A stretch of DNA of 64,000 nt from Metridium senile (GCA_949775045.1 OX459098.1:16105207-16169206); one strand, 5' to 3'. Positions 30,335-44,500 are shown, numbered from the stretch's first letter. The notes: generated by a model from the sequence alone, not told the origin. Numbers and translations are program-made.

Positions 30335-33300
30335 CTAAAAGAAGTCAGCCAGTCTTGGATCAGTTCTCAGTTTTTGTTCAAGTTGCATGTATTTCGTGGG
30401 AGCAAGCTCTTTGTGTCTGCAAAAGATAAAATGTGTCATTTAATAGCTGTTATTACAGTTATATGCAAATGATTTTGAACAATGGGTTGAAGTCAAGGCT
30501 TTCGGGCGAAAACAATAGGTTTGCCCGAAAGCCTTGATTTGAATCCATTGTTTGAAATCATTTGTATATAACTGTAATAACAGCTATTCTGACAAGCTAT
30601 GTATACTAAGATTATTAAAGGGATGGTCAGTTTTAGGAATTCATTCTTCTTGCACAGGGAACAGATATAGAGTGCATGCAGTACATCTGTGAAACAGAAC
30701 AAAATATGTAAATATTGTCTAATTGCACTATATTGTACAAACGTGTTCATATCACAGAGCAGAACAGTGCGATTTGTCCCAAGTAAATTTGTAGACAATA
30801 GCTACATAGTCAATAACTAAATAATATTAAAAACAGGTTCCCATTTAAATCTGAACTTTCCCATTTAAATCTGTACTTATACAAATTTTGTTGATGTGTG
30901 CTAAACACACAGATCAACCAATCAGAGAAGTTCACTTCAGAAATAATATACTCTGATTGGTTGATCTGTGTGTTTAGCACACATCAACACAATTTGCAAA
31001 AGTACAGATTTAAAATTGTTGATGAATATTGTTGATACAAATGAGTGGCATGGGTCTACCCTTCAATTAAAATGTTAAGGTTATCTAGATTATCAATTGA
31101 TTAGTTCTTTTTATTATAATTATTATGTTAGTTAATTATTATTATTCGTGCCCTACCTGTTAAGTCTTTGTTCTAATATATGTATCCTAAACATTGCTTC
31201 ACTGCAGTAATTCAAATATTCTTCTTCATCTTCTTTACTCATGGACACTTGGTTTTGTTGGTACCAGCTTTGTTTGCGTTGAAGTTCTTGGGTTTCCTAA
31301 ATTATAATTGGTTGAATTAGTAGATTATAATATAACATATTAATAATGCTTTTTCATGCAAAGCCTGGCATAGCTTGCAAAATGTAAGTTTTTTTTCAGC
31401 CTCTACTGAACGCAGCTATGAGGAATTTTAAGACAACTTGATGACAAAATCTTTAACCTTCAAATTTCTTTAGAAGTGACTTTGCAATATTCATATTTTC
31501 TAGCACTTGTAACTTTGAATGATTAGAGGGAAGATGGGTAGATCCATGACTTATGCATGAATGATCGAATAGAAGGATGAATGGGTGGATAAAAGATGGG
31601 TGGATCTATAGAACAGGCTCCCATTTAAATCTGTACTTATGCAAATGTTGTTGATGTGTGCTAAACACACAGATCAACCAATCAGAGAAGTTCACTTCAG
31701 AAATAATATACTCTGATTGGTTGATCTGTGTGTTTAGCACACATCAGCACAATTTGCATAAGTACAGATTTAAATGGGAAAGTACAGATTTAAATGGGAA
31801 CCTGTTATGGATAATAATACATAAATGAATGAATAGATGGATGAATGAATGAATAAATTGGTTAATAGAGGGATGAAAAATAATCGAATGGATAAATGAA
31901 AAAAAAGATTAAATAAAAGGAGCAATGTACCTTTTCAAACCTTCCCTGTATGAGGTTTGCTTTATCAATAAGCCTGTGCTTTAGATCTTGTAAGCATTCT
32001 TCTTTAAGTTTAAAAGCTTCCTGTCGACTTATTTTTGGAGGATCACCTATCTGGGCTAAAAATGGTGCCAGGTAATCCAACTCTGTCTCGTGTTTCTTCA
32101 TGGCTTCCTCCCTTTGTTTTCTTTCCAAGTCTTCTCTGTGTAACTTGGCTTTTTCATTTCTTTCTGTGTCATAGACTGATACAGAGAGTTGTGGAGCAGC
32201 TTCTTCTGTTATTCTCTGTTGCAGTATCTCTTTTACCTGGAAAATATATATTTTTATTTATAATGGTACATTAAATGCAAGACCCAATAGTATAATTGTT
32301 TTTATCTCAAAAATATAATATTTTGTATAAAGTAACATATACATGTACACAGTACTTCAAATATATTTTATACTATTAGATACCAAAACTAGAAAGTTAT
32401 GTAACATTAATATCAAGCAATATAATTAATGTGTTATAGATTTTACTAAAGAAATGTTAATGATTTCTGAAATAACTAAACGTTTTGTAAAACAAGTCAG
32501 ATAATTGTGAAAGTTTTGAAGGCATTCGACATCTAAAAAACCTGTTTTGCTTTGACAAAGATGAGCTTTGTGTAGATGCATATCATAGAGACATAATGTA
32601 CACACCTCTTCTTCAGAAATCCTTACTTGTTGAACACTCTTCTCTTCAGCATCAACAAGAAACACTAGCATGTCGTAAACCTTGAGATTCTTGGGAGGTT
32701 TGCTTAATGGGTCCACCTAGTAGGTGAAATTAGACAAAAAAAAAAATAGAAATAACTATTGTATACATGATATTTGCATTTCATTTGCTTGCATGTACAT
32801 GTATAGCTAGCTGTGCATTTGTTAGCAAGTATGATTGGTTGTTTCTTTTTAATTAGTTGTTCACTAATGAATGTATTTCTATACGGTAATACTTTGTTTG
32901 TTCTTTTATTTGTCTATTTGCTTAAGTTTGTAGATTTGATCCCTTGCAAGCATGTTTGCCTGTTTCCTTACTCAGTATACTCTTTGGTTACAGATCAGCT
33001 TGCCTATTTAGATGATTGTATTCATTTGTTCGTTTGCCTATTTATTTAGTACTTGTTTCTCTGTCAATAGCTATATCTAGGCTTGGGTGTTTGTTATCAT
33101 TTACATTTTTGCCTACAGTCTGCTTGCTTTGAACGGCCATTTTGTCTGTCTGTCTGTTTGCTACCAACCTGGAAAGACGTTGTCATATCAGGTGTCATGG
33201 TGAGTGTACCACCTTTCTCAGCAGTATGTGGTGGTCGTATAAACTCTCTTGTTGATGCTGTCACTCTGTTGTCTTCAAGATGGAAGGTTAGGTTGATCCG

Positions 33301-36300
33301 TTCCTCTGAGATCAGAAACACTCGTTCAGCAACATCCTCATGGGCTTCTTTGGCTGTGTTGCGATGGAATCTTTCAACAATTTTCTGATGAAAGATAAAA
33401 GTAAACCCAAATGCATTAGACCTTTGCGCTAAGTGCATCTTATGATATATTTATTTGACTCAATGATGAGATGATCTATAGGGTAATTTATGCAATTACA
33501 AGAGAGAAGCCTGAAAAATGTCCAGGGCTTCACTTGATTGAGGGTTGTACAAGGGGGTCTCTGGCACGGTTCACGGCCGAAAAAAATAGTGAATCACAGA
33601 TGTCAAAATTTCATTTTCACGAATCACAAAAATATGGAAGTAACGCACTCTTTTACCCTACTGTTACACATAAAAAAACTTGGCAAAAAAGGAGTTTTTG
33701 AAGAAACTGAATAAAACAAGCTTAGTATAAAATAAATCGATGGGAGGTCAAAATCACGTCTAAAAAGTAGCGAAATCACGAATATCGGTTATTGATTCAA
33801 GTTCTTCACGGGTCACGCAAAACATTTGGATCACAGAGAAGAATTTATTAAATGTACATTTCTCAGAAAATAAAAATAGCTCATCACGAGAATACCCCTG
33901 TACAACCCTCTTGATTCAAACTTGAGACCTCTGCTATACCAGGTGCTGTGTGAGCACACTACCAACTGAATGAATCCACATTACTATGTTGGTAGTAGGT
34001 AGCTTATTTTGTAGGATTCATCTGTGCCACTTGATATGAATCTAGTTATAAAGCAATTTGTACCAGTTTTACAGAATTTTATGAAGGGTGGATCTAGTGG
34101 GTGTCCCTTCAGGCACCGGACACCCCCTAGCACCACAATTACCTCTATTTAATTTTTAAAGACATTTAGGGACAGACCACTAATGCCTTAAGAGCCCTTC
34201 AATTTGCAATATTGGGACACCCACTGACAGATTTCTGGATCCACCACTGTTTTGAGATGGTAGCTAGGTTCACATACTGAAACTTACCACTATTGGACGT
34301 AGGTTGTTCTCCTGTGGTCCAAATTTCTTGACTCGTTTACCAAATGTCACATGGCGGTAATATAGAAAATCATCACGGTCAACAAAAGTCTCAGTCATTT
34401 CCTCCGGTGTTTCTTCTCTTTTGACCAAACCATCAATACGAGCACTGAAAGAATGGGGGAAAAGAAATTTAATCACTGACAGCAAAGCAATTTAATTATT
34501 CCGAGTGACAAACATCAACAAAAATAACATTATTATATCATCATTAAATTAACCTAGCTAGTGTATTTCCGGGGGGAGGGGGGGACTCCTAGGAAAAAGT
34601 ACCAGGAATGCTGGTCGTATCTCTTAGGGGTAAAAATCAGCGATTTGGTATCTTTTAGGGTGTCAAATGCGAATTTTTGAAAAATTAGCATTTCTGGTAT
34701 ATCTCTTAGGCAGGTGTTGAAAAAGGAGAGAAGAGCACATCCATATTTCCTTCTGATACATATATTAATATTATTAATTAATGTGATATCTCTTAGGGGG
34801 TAAAATTCATCCAGCCACACCCTTTTTAAAAGACTTCCCTTTGTTGAAAATGTTTTCAGCTCAAACAGAATTATGTACTTATAATAATAATTCATTAGTT
34901 ATAAATATCACATTGAAATGAATTTGAAGCTATAACCCTTACCTTGAGTAGAATTTCATTGTTCTGTCTGTTTCTGGTCCAGGGGAAGAGGCTTTGTAAA
35001 CATGTTCTAAAAGAAAAACGTCATAAAACATTATAAAACACTTCTACATAACCACATACAGACATTAGTACTTACAGATCATTCAAAGAGACTATCAAGC
35101 AATCTCTACTTTCAATCTCTACATTCTCTACTTAGTTTTAGTACAACAGGTTAAGATTGAGAGAGATGAAACATGATTACTGTCTTACAGACCATCCAAA
35201 CAGACTATCAAACAAACTCTTAGACTTTCATTCTCTACATTCTCTACTTAGTTTAAGTAAAACAAGTACAGGTTGAAAAGAGGTGAAACATGAGTACTTA
35301 CAGACCATACAAATAGACCATCAAACAATTTTTACTTTTATTCTCTACTTAGTTTGAGTTAAATGTAACTTGATGAAATATAGATTGAAGATAGAGGGGA
35401 TGTAAGATGAGAGGGTCATCTTGTTGAGGTTTGTGTGATCAACAAGGGATTGTTTTGCAGTTAATGTAAAAGTTAATATATATTAATAAATATAGCACTA
35501 TCTATTAGTACAAATTAGTGCAATTTTGTTATTTCAAAATGTCTGGTACCTTGAAGGCAGTCGGGTCTTCCAGGGACGAGGTTCTCGACAACTAAACCAG
35601 TTGTAATGTTGTGTGTCTTTGTCTCAAGTTTATCAATGCGGTGTTTGAAGACTTCTCGCTTCTCAAGGAGATCATTTACTGAAACAGAATAGAGAAAACT
35701 AGCTGTTTAAAGAATGTTTTGTCCATTTTGTACTGCAAAAAAGGCCCACACATTCATAAATCAGATGTCAAGAGTCCATCAAGGAGGGAATTGAAGATTT
35801 TCTGAGAAGTTTGAGGTCAGAATGATGGCACCATGCATAATGTAAAACAGAATTGGAAAATATAATTGGAAATTCCACTGGTTTTAATAGAAAATGTCTA
35901 CCTTAATTTATAGCATATGTGAGTAGTTATTTGAACTATACAGTGACTGTATCATAATAGTTGCAATTCTAACATTATTATGATCATAACTACAAGCAAA
36001 TTAAAACAAGTATTTTATTAGGAAATTCTTACATTCATAATCACTGCTGATTGAAAGTCTTGAGATAAGTCCATCATTTAAGAGATACTCAGCCAACTTC
36101 TCAAGCTTTGCTTTCTTGTACAGTTTAGTCTTCTTGCCATAAGGACACCTGGTCTGGAATTCTGCAACCATACATACAATAAATGCATCAGATATTTTGG
36201 CTTTTCTTGATGTCATGATCTGGGTGGTATGGGTGGCCTAGCAGTAAGAGCATTGGCCTTTCACCACTGTAACCTGGGTTTGATTCCTGGCTCAGGTGGC

Positions 36301-39300
36301 AAGTGAATAGAGTTTGTTTGAAGTGTTGTTCTCTGTCATGCCACAAGGGTTTTTCTCTGGGTTATCCGGTTTTTCTCCCTCCAAAAAAATCGACATGTGA
36401 GCAGAGTTGTGTTTTGTACATAATGGTAGTGAGTGTGATTGAACCTTACGGAAGAGCCCCAACAGGAAGTGATGGTTGTAATATATTTATATTTATTATA
36501 ATGGATAATAGTGTTTTACCGAAAACACTTGTATTTTCCATATTTTCACTAGTGAAGATATGAAAAAGTTATGTACCAAATGTCCTGTATGTACGCATTA
36601 ATCCTATTAAAAAAAATTTTCTTTCTTTTTTGACCATATAATAAAAAGAACATTATAACACGTAATGGCTTGAAGATATGAATTTTATTTTCTCGTGTTA
36701 AAAACAACATTTATTAAAAAATTTATATTGCTTCCATCACTCGAAAAATAAAATTCCTATCTTCGTGCGACCACGTAATATCCTCTCTCTCTATATATAT
36801 ATCTTGATGTTTTTGAGCCTCCCCCCAGGTTTTTCAGAATATATAAACTATTAAAGCGAAAATGCTAGAAACTAACCTTTTAGAGATATTTCAATAGGAA
36901 GTACCCAAGAAGGAGGAAGATCAAAGTCAGATTGTTCTTCTTCATCCTCTTCATCATCAAGGTCTAGTGGTTCATCATCAACAGTGGGTAGCATTAAAAG
37001 TGGTTTGTCAGAACCTGGAAACATGAACTCCCACCTTGCTGGATCACCAAGGTCATACACCAAGTCCTGTGAGTAAATCATGATGAAATCCCATACTTTT
37101 AAATAAATACTTACAGCTTTTTTATAGCTAAACTTTAATGTTCACCAGAATACATTATGGCTACATTACAGCGCGAGGCGCAAAAGTATGACTACATTTA
37201 AAGTATTCACATACTTCTATGCACGGGAGTTTGTACTTTAAACAGACACATTTGATGTGAAGTTGTCAAATTTTATCGAATAAGGCATGTAAAAACTTGT
37301 TTTGCAGCATAAAGTCTGTGCATAGAAGTATTCAAATATATTAAAAGTGGTCATACTTTTGCGCCTCATGCTGTAAGTGTCATAAAAATTTGTTTGATTT
37401 TTTTACTTTTCAAATATTTAAGTTTTTTTTGTATTAAATTTGTAATGATTATTACAGAACTGTATATACATGTAGGTATGTATGTGTGTGTGGTTCCACC
37501 TTAACCCACTACAATATTATATATGTATTTAAATCCTTAAATTAAACCCCTTCCTCAGTCAATTTATTACAGTAACTGTACATTTATAATTTGATCAGTC
37601 TCGACTTTGCAAATCCACTAGGCTTCTCCAATTTACGATATCCATATCCCCTACATGGGTTCATTGTACTTTATCTATTTCACCATTTCCACATACCTGT
37701 ACACCATTAGAGCAATCTTGCATGTTAACCCAGTAGTTCTTATCATTCCATACACTCTCAATACCAAGATACTGTGGATGGTTCAATGGATGAGCTGTTC
37801 CTGTCAAGGCTTCAATAAAGAAGCTTTCAGGAACTTCTCTTTTGCCTGATAGGACAAGAACCCAACAATGAACCCGCAGCCCATATAGCTGGTCAGGCTT
37901 GGGCTTCTCAAGCTCCTAAATACACAGCAAAGAAAAGAAAATTAGTAACAATTTAATAAAAAAAATATCCAATTAATGTGCACCATCAACTGAAGATTAA
38001 TTTTCTGCCAGGCATCTCTTAGGCAGAAGAAACAAAGAAAAAGAAAAAACGTGACGCAGGCTTCCTGATGAAACTCACTCTCGAACTCAGGAGTTGCCTG
38101 CAGAGGAGGCTAAGTCTATCTGACTATCTTCAAAAATACTGTTAGTTATAACTAGTACATACATGTATTAATTTAATAGTAAAATCAATAGTATGCCACT
38201 TTAGTTATATATTGGATTCCTCCATCCCCATGCACATACACACACAACAGATGTACCAAAGTGTTAGCTTACAGCAATTCTGTTGTCATCCTCTTCTTTC
38301 CTCTTTTTCTCTTTAGCTTCTTCCTCTGCTAGTTTCTTGTTTTCCACTTTTGCTTCAAACTTGCTCCTTAGATCCTTGGGTGGTTTGACAGAGTATTTCT
38401 TCATTTCTTTCTTTAATTGTTCTTTAGATACCTAATATGTATGAAAGAGAATAATTGTGAGAAATCATGGTGACATCAGTCAAGAATTTGGAACTTCAAG
38501 AATTGGTTTTAAAACTAGTACTTTGTCTGGTATATATTGCATATGATTGGTGATAATTGTTGATCATTGTAGTCTGTTGGAGCTTGTTCCGGAAGTCAAA
38601 ATTCAGCTCTTTCCTGATTGGAAATGAAAATCAAGATAACCATTCAAAGGAAGTCGTTAAATAATTTTGAATTTTGACTTCCGGAACAACTTCCAACAGA
38701 CTACATGTACGTTCCCAGGGGTATTTTTTCTGGAAGCGAGAAAAGAGCGGTTCCCGAGGATGGACCTTTGTGTGCTTGCATTACCTCATCTTTCTTTTTC
38801 AACATGGGGCATATTTCCCTAGTTTCATCCATAAGGGTTGTTTCTCTGGTTGCATATCCACAAACACAATAAGCATCATAACCAGCACCAATTAGAAGGG
38901 AGCTGAGAAGAATACTAAACTCAAAGCAATTCCCTTTCTGTTTCTTGAGAACACTTGTAGAAGAGCATAAAGTACTTGGCTGCAAATGAATAATAAACAG
39001 CAACCTTCATTGAACTGGGTGTATACAGTCATTTGAAAAAACATTGTCGCTGACCGACACCGCAACTACTCTACTAGCCCAAGCGGGAGTATGGTTAAAA
39101 ATCACTGAAGCAATAAATTTTTAGCACGTGCTATAAAATATGCTAAAACATGAATGAATGTATCCTTTGCGTTCTGTGCACAGAAATAAATCATTGTATA
39201 GAGCGTGGAGATATCGACAAGTAAATAGCTACTTCTTCAGTTTTCATGCAGCGGATTTGTGTCATCCAAATCAATCGCTAGTGTAATTCACTGTATGCTC

Positions 39301-41187
39301 TAGGCATGGCTAATCAAAATAGAAACAAGGCACTGAGAGCTCAAGATATTGATAATATATGCAGCTAACTGCTTCAGTGATTTCTACCCATACTCCTTTT
39401 AGGTCTAGTTGTGTAGTCGAGAACCTGGTGGCGACAACGTTTTTTCAAATGACTGTATACAGACTCAATATTAGTGTGTAATTCTCTTCTCTCTCTTGAC
39501 TCATTCTATGCCGTCAGACAGAGGTGAAGCCAGAGTGTAACAATCATAGTGAAAATAACAATGATTTATTTATGGAAACTAGCGAGTAAACTAGTATAGG
39601 CTGCGTCTGTGTTTGATATAAATGACAGGTAATATTATAATGAAATTTGTAACACCGTAAAAAATGTTGACTTTGCAGTTTGTTTTACTCTGACAAAGGG
39701 CTAAAGCTCGAAACATCAGTAAAGTTAAGTCAAATTCTCATTGTTACAATTTTCATTATATTACCTAAATAATAATTTATTTATTTAATGAAATTATGTC
39801 ACCTTTGAAACAAGGCTCTAGTACTATTTACCATTTTAGGGTCATTATTTTGTGAGAAGCATACTTTAATAAGTATAAACAATTATTGCCCCTGGTGCAT
39901 TTTTTAATGTTTACAGAAATATCACTGTGATTTTATATTGCTTACCAAATCAATAGCTGGATCTAGTGCTTCGAATGTAAGATAATCGGATACAAACTGA
40001 GCACATCCATCAAAGTCATAGAGCTGTTTGTATGGCAGTAATGTTGCTCTGACATAAGAACATATAAATTTCTAGAAAAAAAAGAACAACAATGTCATAA
40101 GAATGATGACAAAAAGTGAGAACATGAAGGGGGACAAATGATACAAACAACACCATGATAAGGAGGATGATCGTAAAGATGATGACAATAATGATTACAA
40201 TGAGTGATAATAATGGCAATGATAATAAGCCAACAGATCAATGACCACGCTGGTTTGACTCCAAGACTCAAACCTGGAGTACAGCAGCGAGAGGGACAAG
40301 CCAAGATTGCTTGCCCCTTCTTTTGTCTGTATTTTGTTTTTAATGCGTTCAAAGCTTTCGTGGTTACATCGCCATCAAAGTTCAGGCAACAATGCCAAAT
40401 AACTGCTGTAAACAAAAAAATCAATCATACTGACTGTCATTTTTGATTGACAGCAGTGTAAAGTGCCTTTTTATGTTGATATTTCAACTTTGGTTGTCAC
40501 ATTAAAATATTGCTTTACATTAATATAATGCTTAATGCTTTTTACTTGTTCACAAAATGATAAAGTATCAATGTAATATAGGCTTATTTAACTAAGCCAC
40601 TAGAACACCCTTGCCACCCAAATATTATGAATGCACTGCACTTTACCTCAGTTCCACATTCATTCAATGGATTAAGGAGAAGAGGTTTTCTATCTCTGTA
40701 CAAATGTACAAACTGACGCCTGAAGTTCTCTGCAAATGACAGCACTAGATTTTCTTTGACATTGTTGCTTTTGTATTCATTTGGTAACTCATTGACGTCG
40801 TCTTTCTTTACCCTACAAACACAATACAAAAAAAAATTGTACTAAAAACACAACAACAACAATCATACTTATTCTTTGTCAACTAATTTACAATATTTTC
40901 CCCCGTACTAACAAAAATTCAAAAAATCTTGGAATTATTTCCTTTGATGTGAATTCATGCAAACTGTTTCATATATCTAGTACTTTATCGATGTATTATA
41001 CTATGCATATTTTGAAACAATCAAGAAATCTCTTATAATTATAATTTCAATTTTAAAAAGTTGAATTTTGACGAGAAGAAGTTCCATTCAGTGATGATAA
41101 CTTTGTGTACAACGGATAAACTTACGGTATATGAAACTCTGGGAGCGTTACTGTTATTTTAGACAGCTCCTTCTGTAAACTATCCAT
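30335..41187 (-). CDS. DRC7: DRC7 (CCDC135, lobo homolog), dynein regulatory complex subunit
   Basis: Subunit of the nexin-dynein regulatory complex that links axonemal doublets and tunes ciliary and sperm motility. Sixteen in-phase exons: 41187-41126, 40812-40647, 40071-39946, 38979-38785, 38431-38273, 37915-37697, 37066-36877, 36161-36033, 35678-35550, 35006-34943, 34444-34288, 33384-33169, 32716-32606, 32236-31931, 31296-31157, 30416-30335; 816 residues (human about 874). Landmarks: FRRQFVHLYRDRKPLLLNPL in exon 2; the transglutaminase-like GNCFEFSILLSSLLIGAGYD in exon 4; FGPQENNLRPIV; EDVAERVFLISEERINL; LDYLAPFLAQIGDPPKISR; and the closing HKELAPTKYMQLEQKL. Exon 7 has an acidic insert (DLDDEEDEEEQ). 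A minus-strand AATAAA lies at 30190-30185. Its presence implies motile cilia in the organism. Confidence 0.95.
30442..30588. mobile_element. near-perfect 147-bp palindrome
   Basis: AATAGCTGTTATTACAGTTA at the left and its reverse complement at the right. Homology runs almost to the centre, around GGCTTTCGGGCGAAAACAAT / ATAGGTTTGCCCGAAAGCC. Close relative inside 22004-22238. In the first DRC7 intron from the 3' end. Confidence 0.75.
30832..31014. mobile_element. foldback MITE (AACAGGTTCCC family), copy 2, right end missing
   Basis: Same ends and stem as 29784-30007. The last AACAGG-type block of the right arm is lost after AGTACAGATTTAAA. Its centre (AAGTTCACTTCAGAAATAAT) is inverted relative to copy 1. 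Confidence 0.75.
31612..31806. mobile_element. foldback MITE (AACAGGTTCCC family), copy 3
   Basis: AACAGGCTCCCATTTAA to GGGAACCTGTT, with the same stem and the copy-2 centre orientation. The right arm carries two tandem AAGTACAGATTTAAATGGGA blocks, the left arm only one. Confidence 0.76.
33540..33910. mobile_element. 371-bp TIR element with 6-bp direct repeats
   Basis: TIRs GAGGGTTGTACAAGGGG / CCCCTGTACAACCCTC, with TTGATT directly repeated on both flanks (33534-33539 and 33911-33916). In a DRC7 intron. Non-coding. Confidence 0.7.
34084..34250. mobile_element. foldback (GGTGGATCTAGTGGGTGTCC ends)
   Basis: GGTGGATCTAGTGGGTGTCCC at the left; GGGACACCCACT and GGATCCACC at the right are the inverse. 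About 165 bp, in a DRC7 intron. Confidence 0.6.
36230..36470 (+). mobile_element. tRNA-headed SINE (family 1), copy 2
   Basis: Head GGGTGGCCTAGCAGTAAGAG, B-box GGTTTGATTCC, then the body (GTTTGTTTGAAGTGTTGTTC, GGGTTATCCGGTTTTTCTCC) as in the minus-strand copy at 18304-18775. The 3' tail is lost. In a DRC7 intron. Confidence 0.75.
37157..37379. mobile_element. foldback (GAGGCGCAAAAGTATGAC ends)
   Basis: ACAGCGCGAGGCGCAAAAGT at the left and its near reverse complement at the right. Second inverted pair: ATACTTCTATGCAC / GTGCATAGAAGTAT. In a DRC7 intron, just upstream of the exon ending at 37066 in transcription terms. Confidence 0.68.
38566..38707. mobile_element. 142-bp foldback (TGTAGTCTGTTGGA ends)
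   Basis: TGTAGTCTGTTGGAGCTTGT at the left and its near reverse complement at the right, continuing through TCCGGAAGTCAAAATTCA. In a DRC7 intron. Confidence 0.7.
39021..39460. mobile_element. foldback element (TATACAGTCATTT family), copy 2
   Basis: GTATACAGTCATTTGAAAAA to its reverse complement. The core shares GCACTGAGAGCTCAAGAT and TCGACAAGTAAATAGCTACT with the COA6-intron copy but is inverted relative to it. In a DRC7 intron. Confidence 0.73.
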
Positions 41188-41577
41188 CTTTTTGCTACTG
41201 TTTAATAGCAATCGGGGCTGATTTTTAACTAAAATCGCAGCTAAAAACAAAGAAAATGTGAATCTTGTATATACTTGTTCCTCGGTTGTTTAGGATCCCC
41301 CTTGGCAACGGACTGAGTGACCAGAGCCTGCTATCATTTTTCGGGCTTCCCCGAATTTTTGACGAGCAACATTCGGTGATTCTTCGGTATTGTTCGTTAG
41401 TTATTCGGAAAGCCCTTTGGGTACCCCTGATAAAAAGTACTCGAGCCAAAGAGAGCCAAAGTGCTTGTCCACAAAACAGAAATAATGTTGAGGCTGTTGT
41501 TCTTGTGAAAATACATCTAAAGCAACCTTCCTTTGCCTTTGCTTAGGCGAATTCAAGCTGAAACGAAAGGAAGAGCC
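41188..41577. promoter_or_regulatory. bidirectional promoter, DRC7 / DCAF5
   Basis: 390 bp between divergent start codons. TTGGCAACGG (41303-41312) contains the right half (GGCAAC) of an RFX X-box, about 120 bp upstream of DRC7. The left half-site is poor. RFX control is expected for ciliary genes, but this match alone is weak. Confidence 0.5.
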
Positions 41578-44500
41578 ATGTTTGGAAGCCTGAAAAGCTC
41601 TGAAAAGAGAAACGTACTGCCTTGTTATCAAAACGCAGTCCCACACAATGGACATTCCTCTCCTCTCAAAGCCTACATGTCTGGAAGATTTGAATCGTGC
41701 CATGATTTATACAAGGTCGATTTGCGAGGTCATTATGGATGTGTTAATGCGATAGAGTTCTCAAATAAAGGAGGGGAATTCGTTGTCTCAGGTAAACGGA
41801 AAGAAAAGGATGTTTGATTGGTGATGTTGTTCTAAGTTGTTTACATTTGCTTGCTAAATCATTGTCTCATTGCTTATGTTGGAAAGAGTGCAAGGACACT
41901 AAAGCAAGCGGCAATAATAATAACTAGTCACTTTCAAAGCTTACTATTATGAAGGGGTATTATTCTATTGTTGATAGCTGAAATGTTAAGTTTTCTATTC
42001 CGTTTGTGTAACTTTGAAAGAAAAATACTGTGAGATGACTGCATGCATTCACATCAAAAAAAATTAGAGTGATAATGATTTAAGCTTTTCTAGTCATGCT
42101 TCAAGATATTTCAATATTAGGATTGGAAAATTGTAAATCATTGTTTACCTGTAGGAGGAAACATGCAAATTTATAAAATTTTAGTTTCTCTTCTGCAATT
42201 TTGAAAAACTTTGATTATAAACATCTTTTAAAAAAATGTAATTATAGATAAAATAATGTGATAAATATGTTCATTAATGTAAACTTCATAATGCATCATT
42301 GCCTGCACAGAATTGAAAAACATAGACTTGAAAACGTTCATGATAATAATTTATTGAAATGTTACTTGATTAGGTACCAAAAACTCTGTAAATAAATAAA
42401 TAATGTAATTATTACAACTTTATTTGTCTTTGAGATAAAACATCTTCGGGCTGTTAAAGAAGTAACAGATTAATAACCCGTTGACATATGACTAATACCA
42501 CAAGATTGAAATAGGAGCTACACATATTGCGAAAGGTCAATCATATACCAAAGCAAAGTCATAAATGACCGCTTGATAACAATAAACACATGAAGAGTAC
42601 AAGCAAATACAACGCGAACGAGACTCTGGCACAAGTTTAATGTCTGTTTATTGAACAAGATATCTTCTCAAACAGTTTAAATGAATAATATGTATTTATG
42701 TTTTGACAAAGTAAATAAAATAATTTTGATAATGGTTCTGAGATTAATCGGAAGTTATATTTAAATGTACATTATTGAGTCGATGAAAGAAGATAAAGCA
42801 CAAGTTGCATTGTCAGTGGTAGAAAGAATGATGGATTATGGGATAGCTAGAACAAAAGAATCTATTGTTTTCTCAACACTCGCATTAAATTGTGGTAGAA
42901 AAAAATCTTGATTTCTTCTGCCTTTGTACTAACTTGACTGAAATAGGATCGCTGCCTTGCTTCACTCGCTTTGAACAGGCTCACTCTGCTGTGGCAGCAA
43001 TTAGTCATACTTCAGTGAATTTGGAAAGCAGAGACTGAAAAGTAGTTGTTTTGAACAACTGATTAATGTAATCATGTCTCTTAGGTGGTGATGATAGACG
43101 GGTGCTGCTATGGAATATTGACAAGACGCTGTATCGCAAGGAAGAACCTGTTGTAATGAAGGGACAACATCGCTCTAACATATTCTGTACCGTCTTTGAC
43201 AGTGATAACAAACACATTTTTTCTGCAGGTAAGAAATATACAATTGCAGTTTTATGAGATTAGAATATTACATACGTGCACATGTTTCTAATTTATGTAT
43301 ATACACTCTATGCAAAAAGAGCAAGGGACTGGGAACTAGCAACACGAAACACTATGAACAATAAAATATTTCAATAATATTTTTCCCTTACAAGAAAGAG
43401 CATGTCTAAAATAGTAATTTTGTAGAGTTGAGTTGTCATATGTTGAATCACTCCAGAGTTATTGGCATTTAAAATGTACCAAAAACTCGAAAGCGAGGCT
43501 CTAAAGGCCCAAGTGCAAATTTTAAGCCAAATCTTTGTAAATTCAAAATGCTGTAACTTTTGATTAGTTAATGTTATTACATTGAAATTTTGGAATATCA
43601 CTAATTTTGATGTGCTCTTTCTAATAAAAGCAATGGTGTCTTCTAATACTGATTAAGTATAAGGAATTGCCTTTTTGCATAGGGTCTATATGGTGCACCT
43701 TAAAAGTTTTCACTGGATTAGATATTGCAAATTGAATACAATTAAGTTATTCAATATTAACCTATGCACCACCATACAAAACACTAACTGGCTCATAGCT
43801 TCTGTTTATAGCTTAAATCTGCATATAATAATGATGTTTATTATTTATATGGAGCAAATATCAAATGTATGTACATGTATATAATAGATATTCTATACCT
43901 GCATGCAAAAAAAATGATTTTTTTCATGCAGAAAACGTTTCATTAGAACAACAAAAAAGGGTTGAAATCACTCTAATTATCAATATAGTTTTTGATTTCT
44001 TAAATATTAAGCATTACTGTTTCATCTTGCTTAAAATATTGTATATAATAATAAATATGTGGTTTAATCATGTGCATAAATGTTTCATAGTATCATTATT
44101 TCAGAATATAATTTGAGACACTATATAATTGTTTGGTTTTAAACATTGCTATTTAGTAAATTCTTATTTTTAAAATTTGATACCTATTTGCTACTTTCTC
44201 ATTAACTTGATAATAGCAATTAAGCATTAGCTAGAACTATCTATAAAGAAAGTCAGCATCTGGCACAAAACTTTCTAATTGGGTTGATCTGAGACCCTTC
44301 AAACAATTATTTTTATTCCGGATTTAATATCGTGAGTTGAAGTTAAAAATTAATCCAAATGTTCTTATTTTTAGCCTTAAAATGCTTTATTTCAACCATA
44401 CTCCAATGCATTGATCAGCTGTATCATAAACATCCACTGCTGATGTGGTATTTTTATTTGCATTAATTAACATCTGCTTCAATTTGACAGTCAAAGTTGG

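Noticed and set aside
33097..33438. Independent small gene
   Set aside because: It is DRC7 exon 12 read through into both introns.
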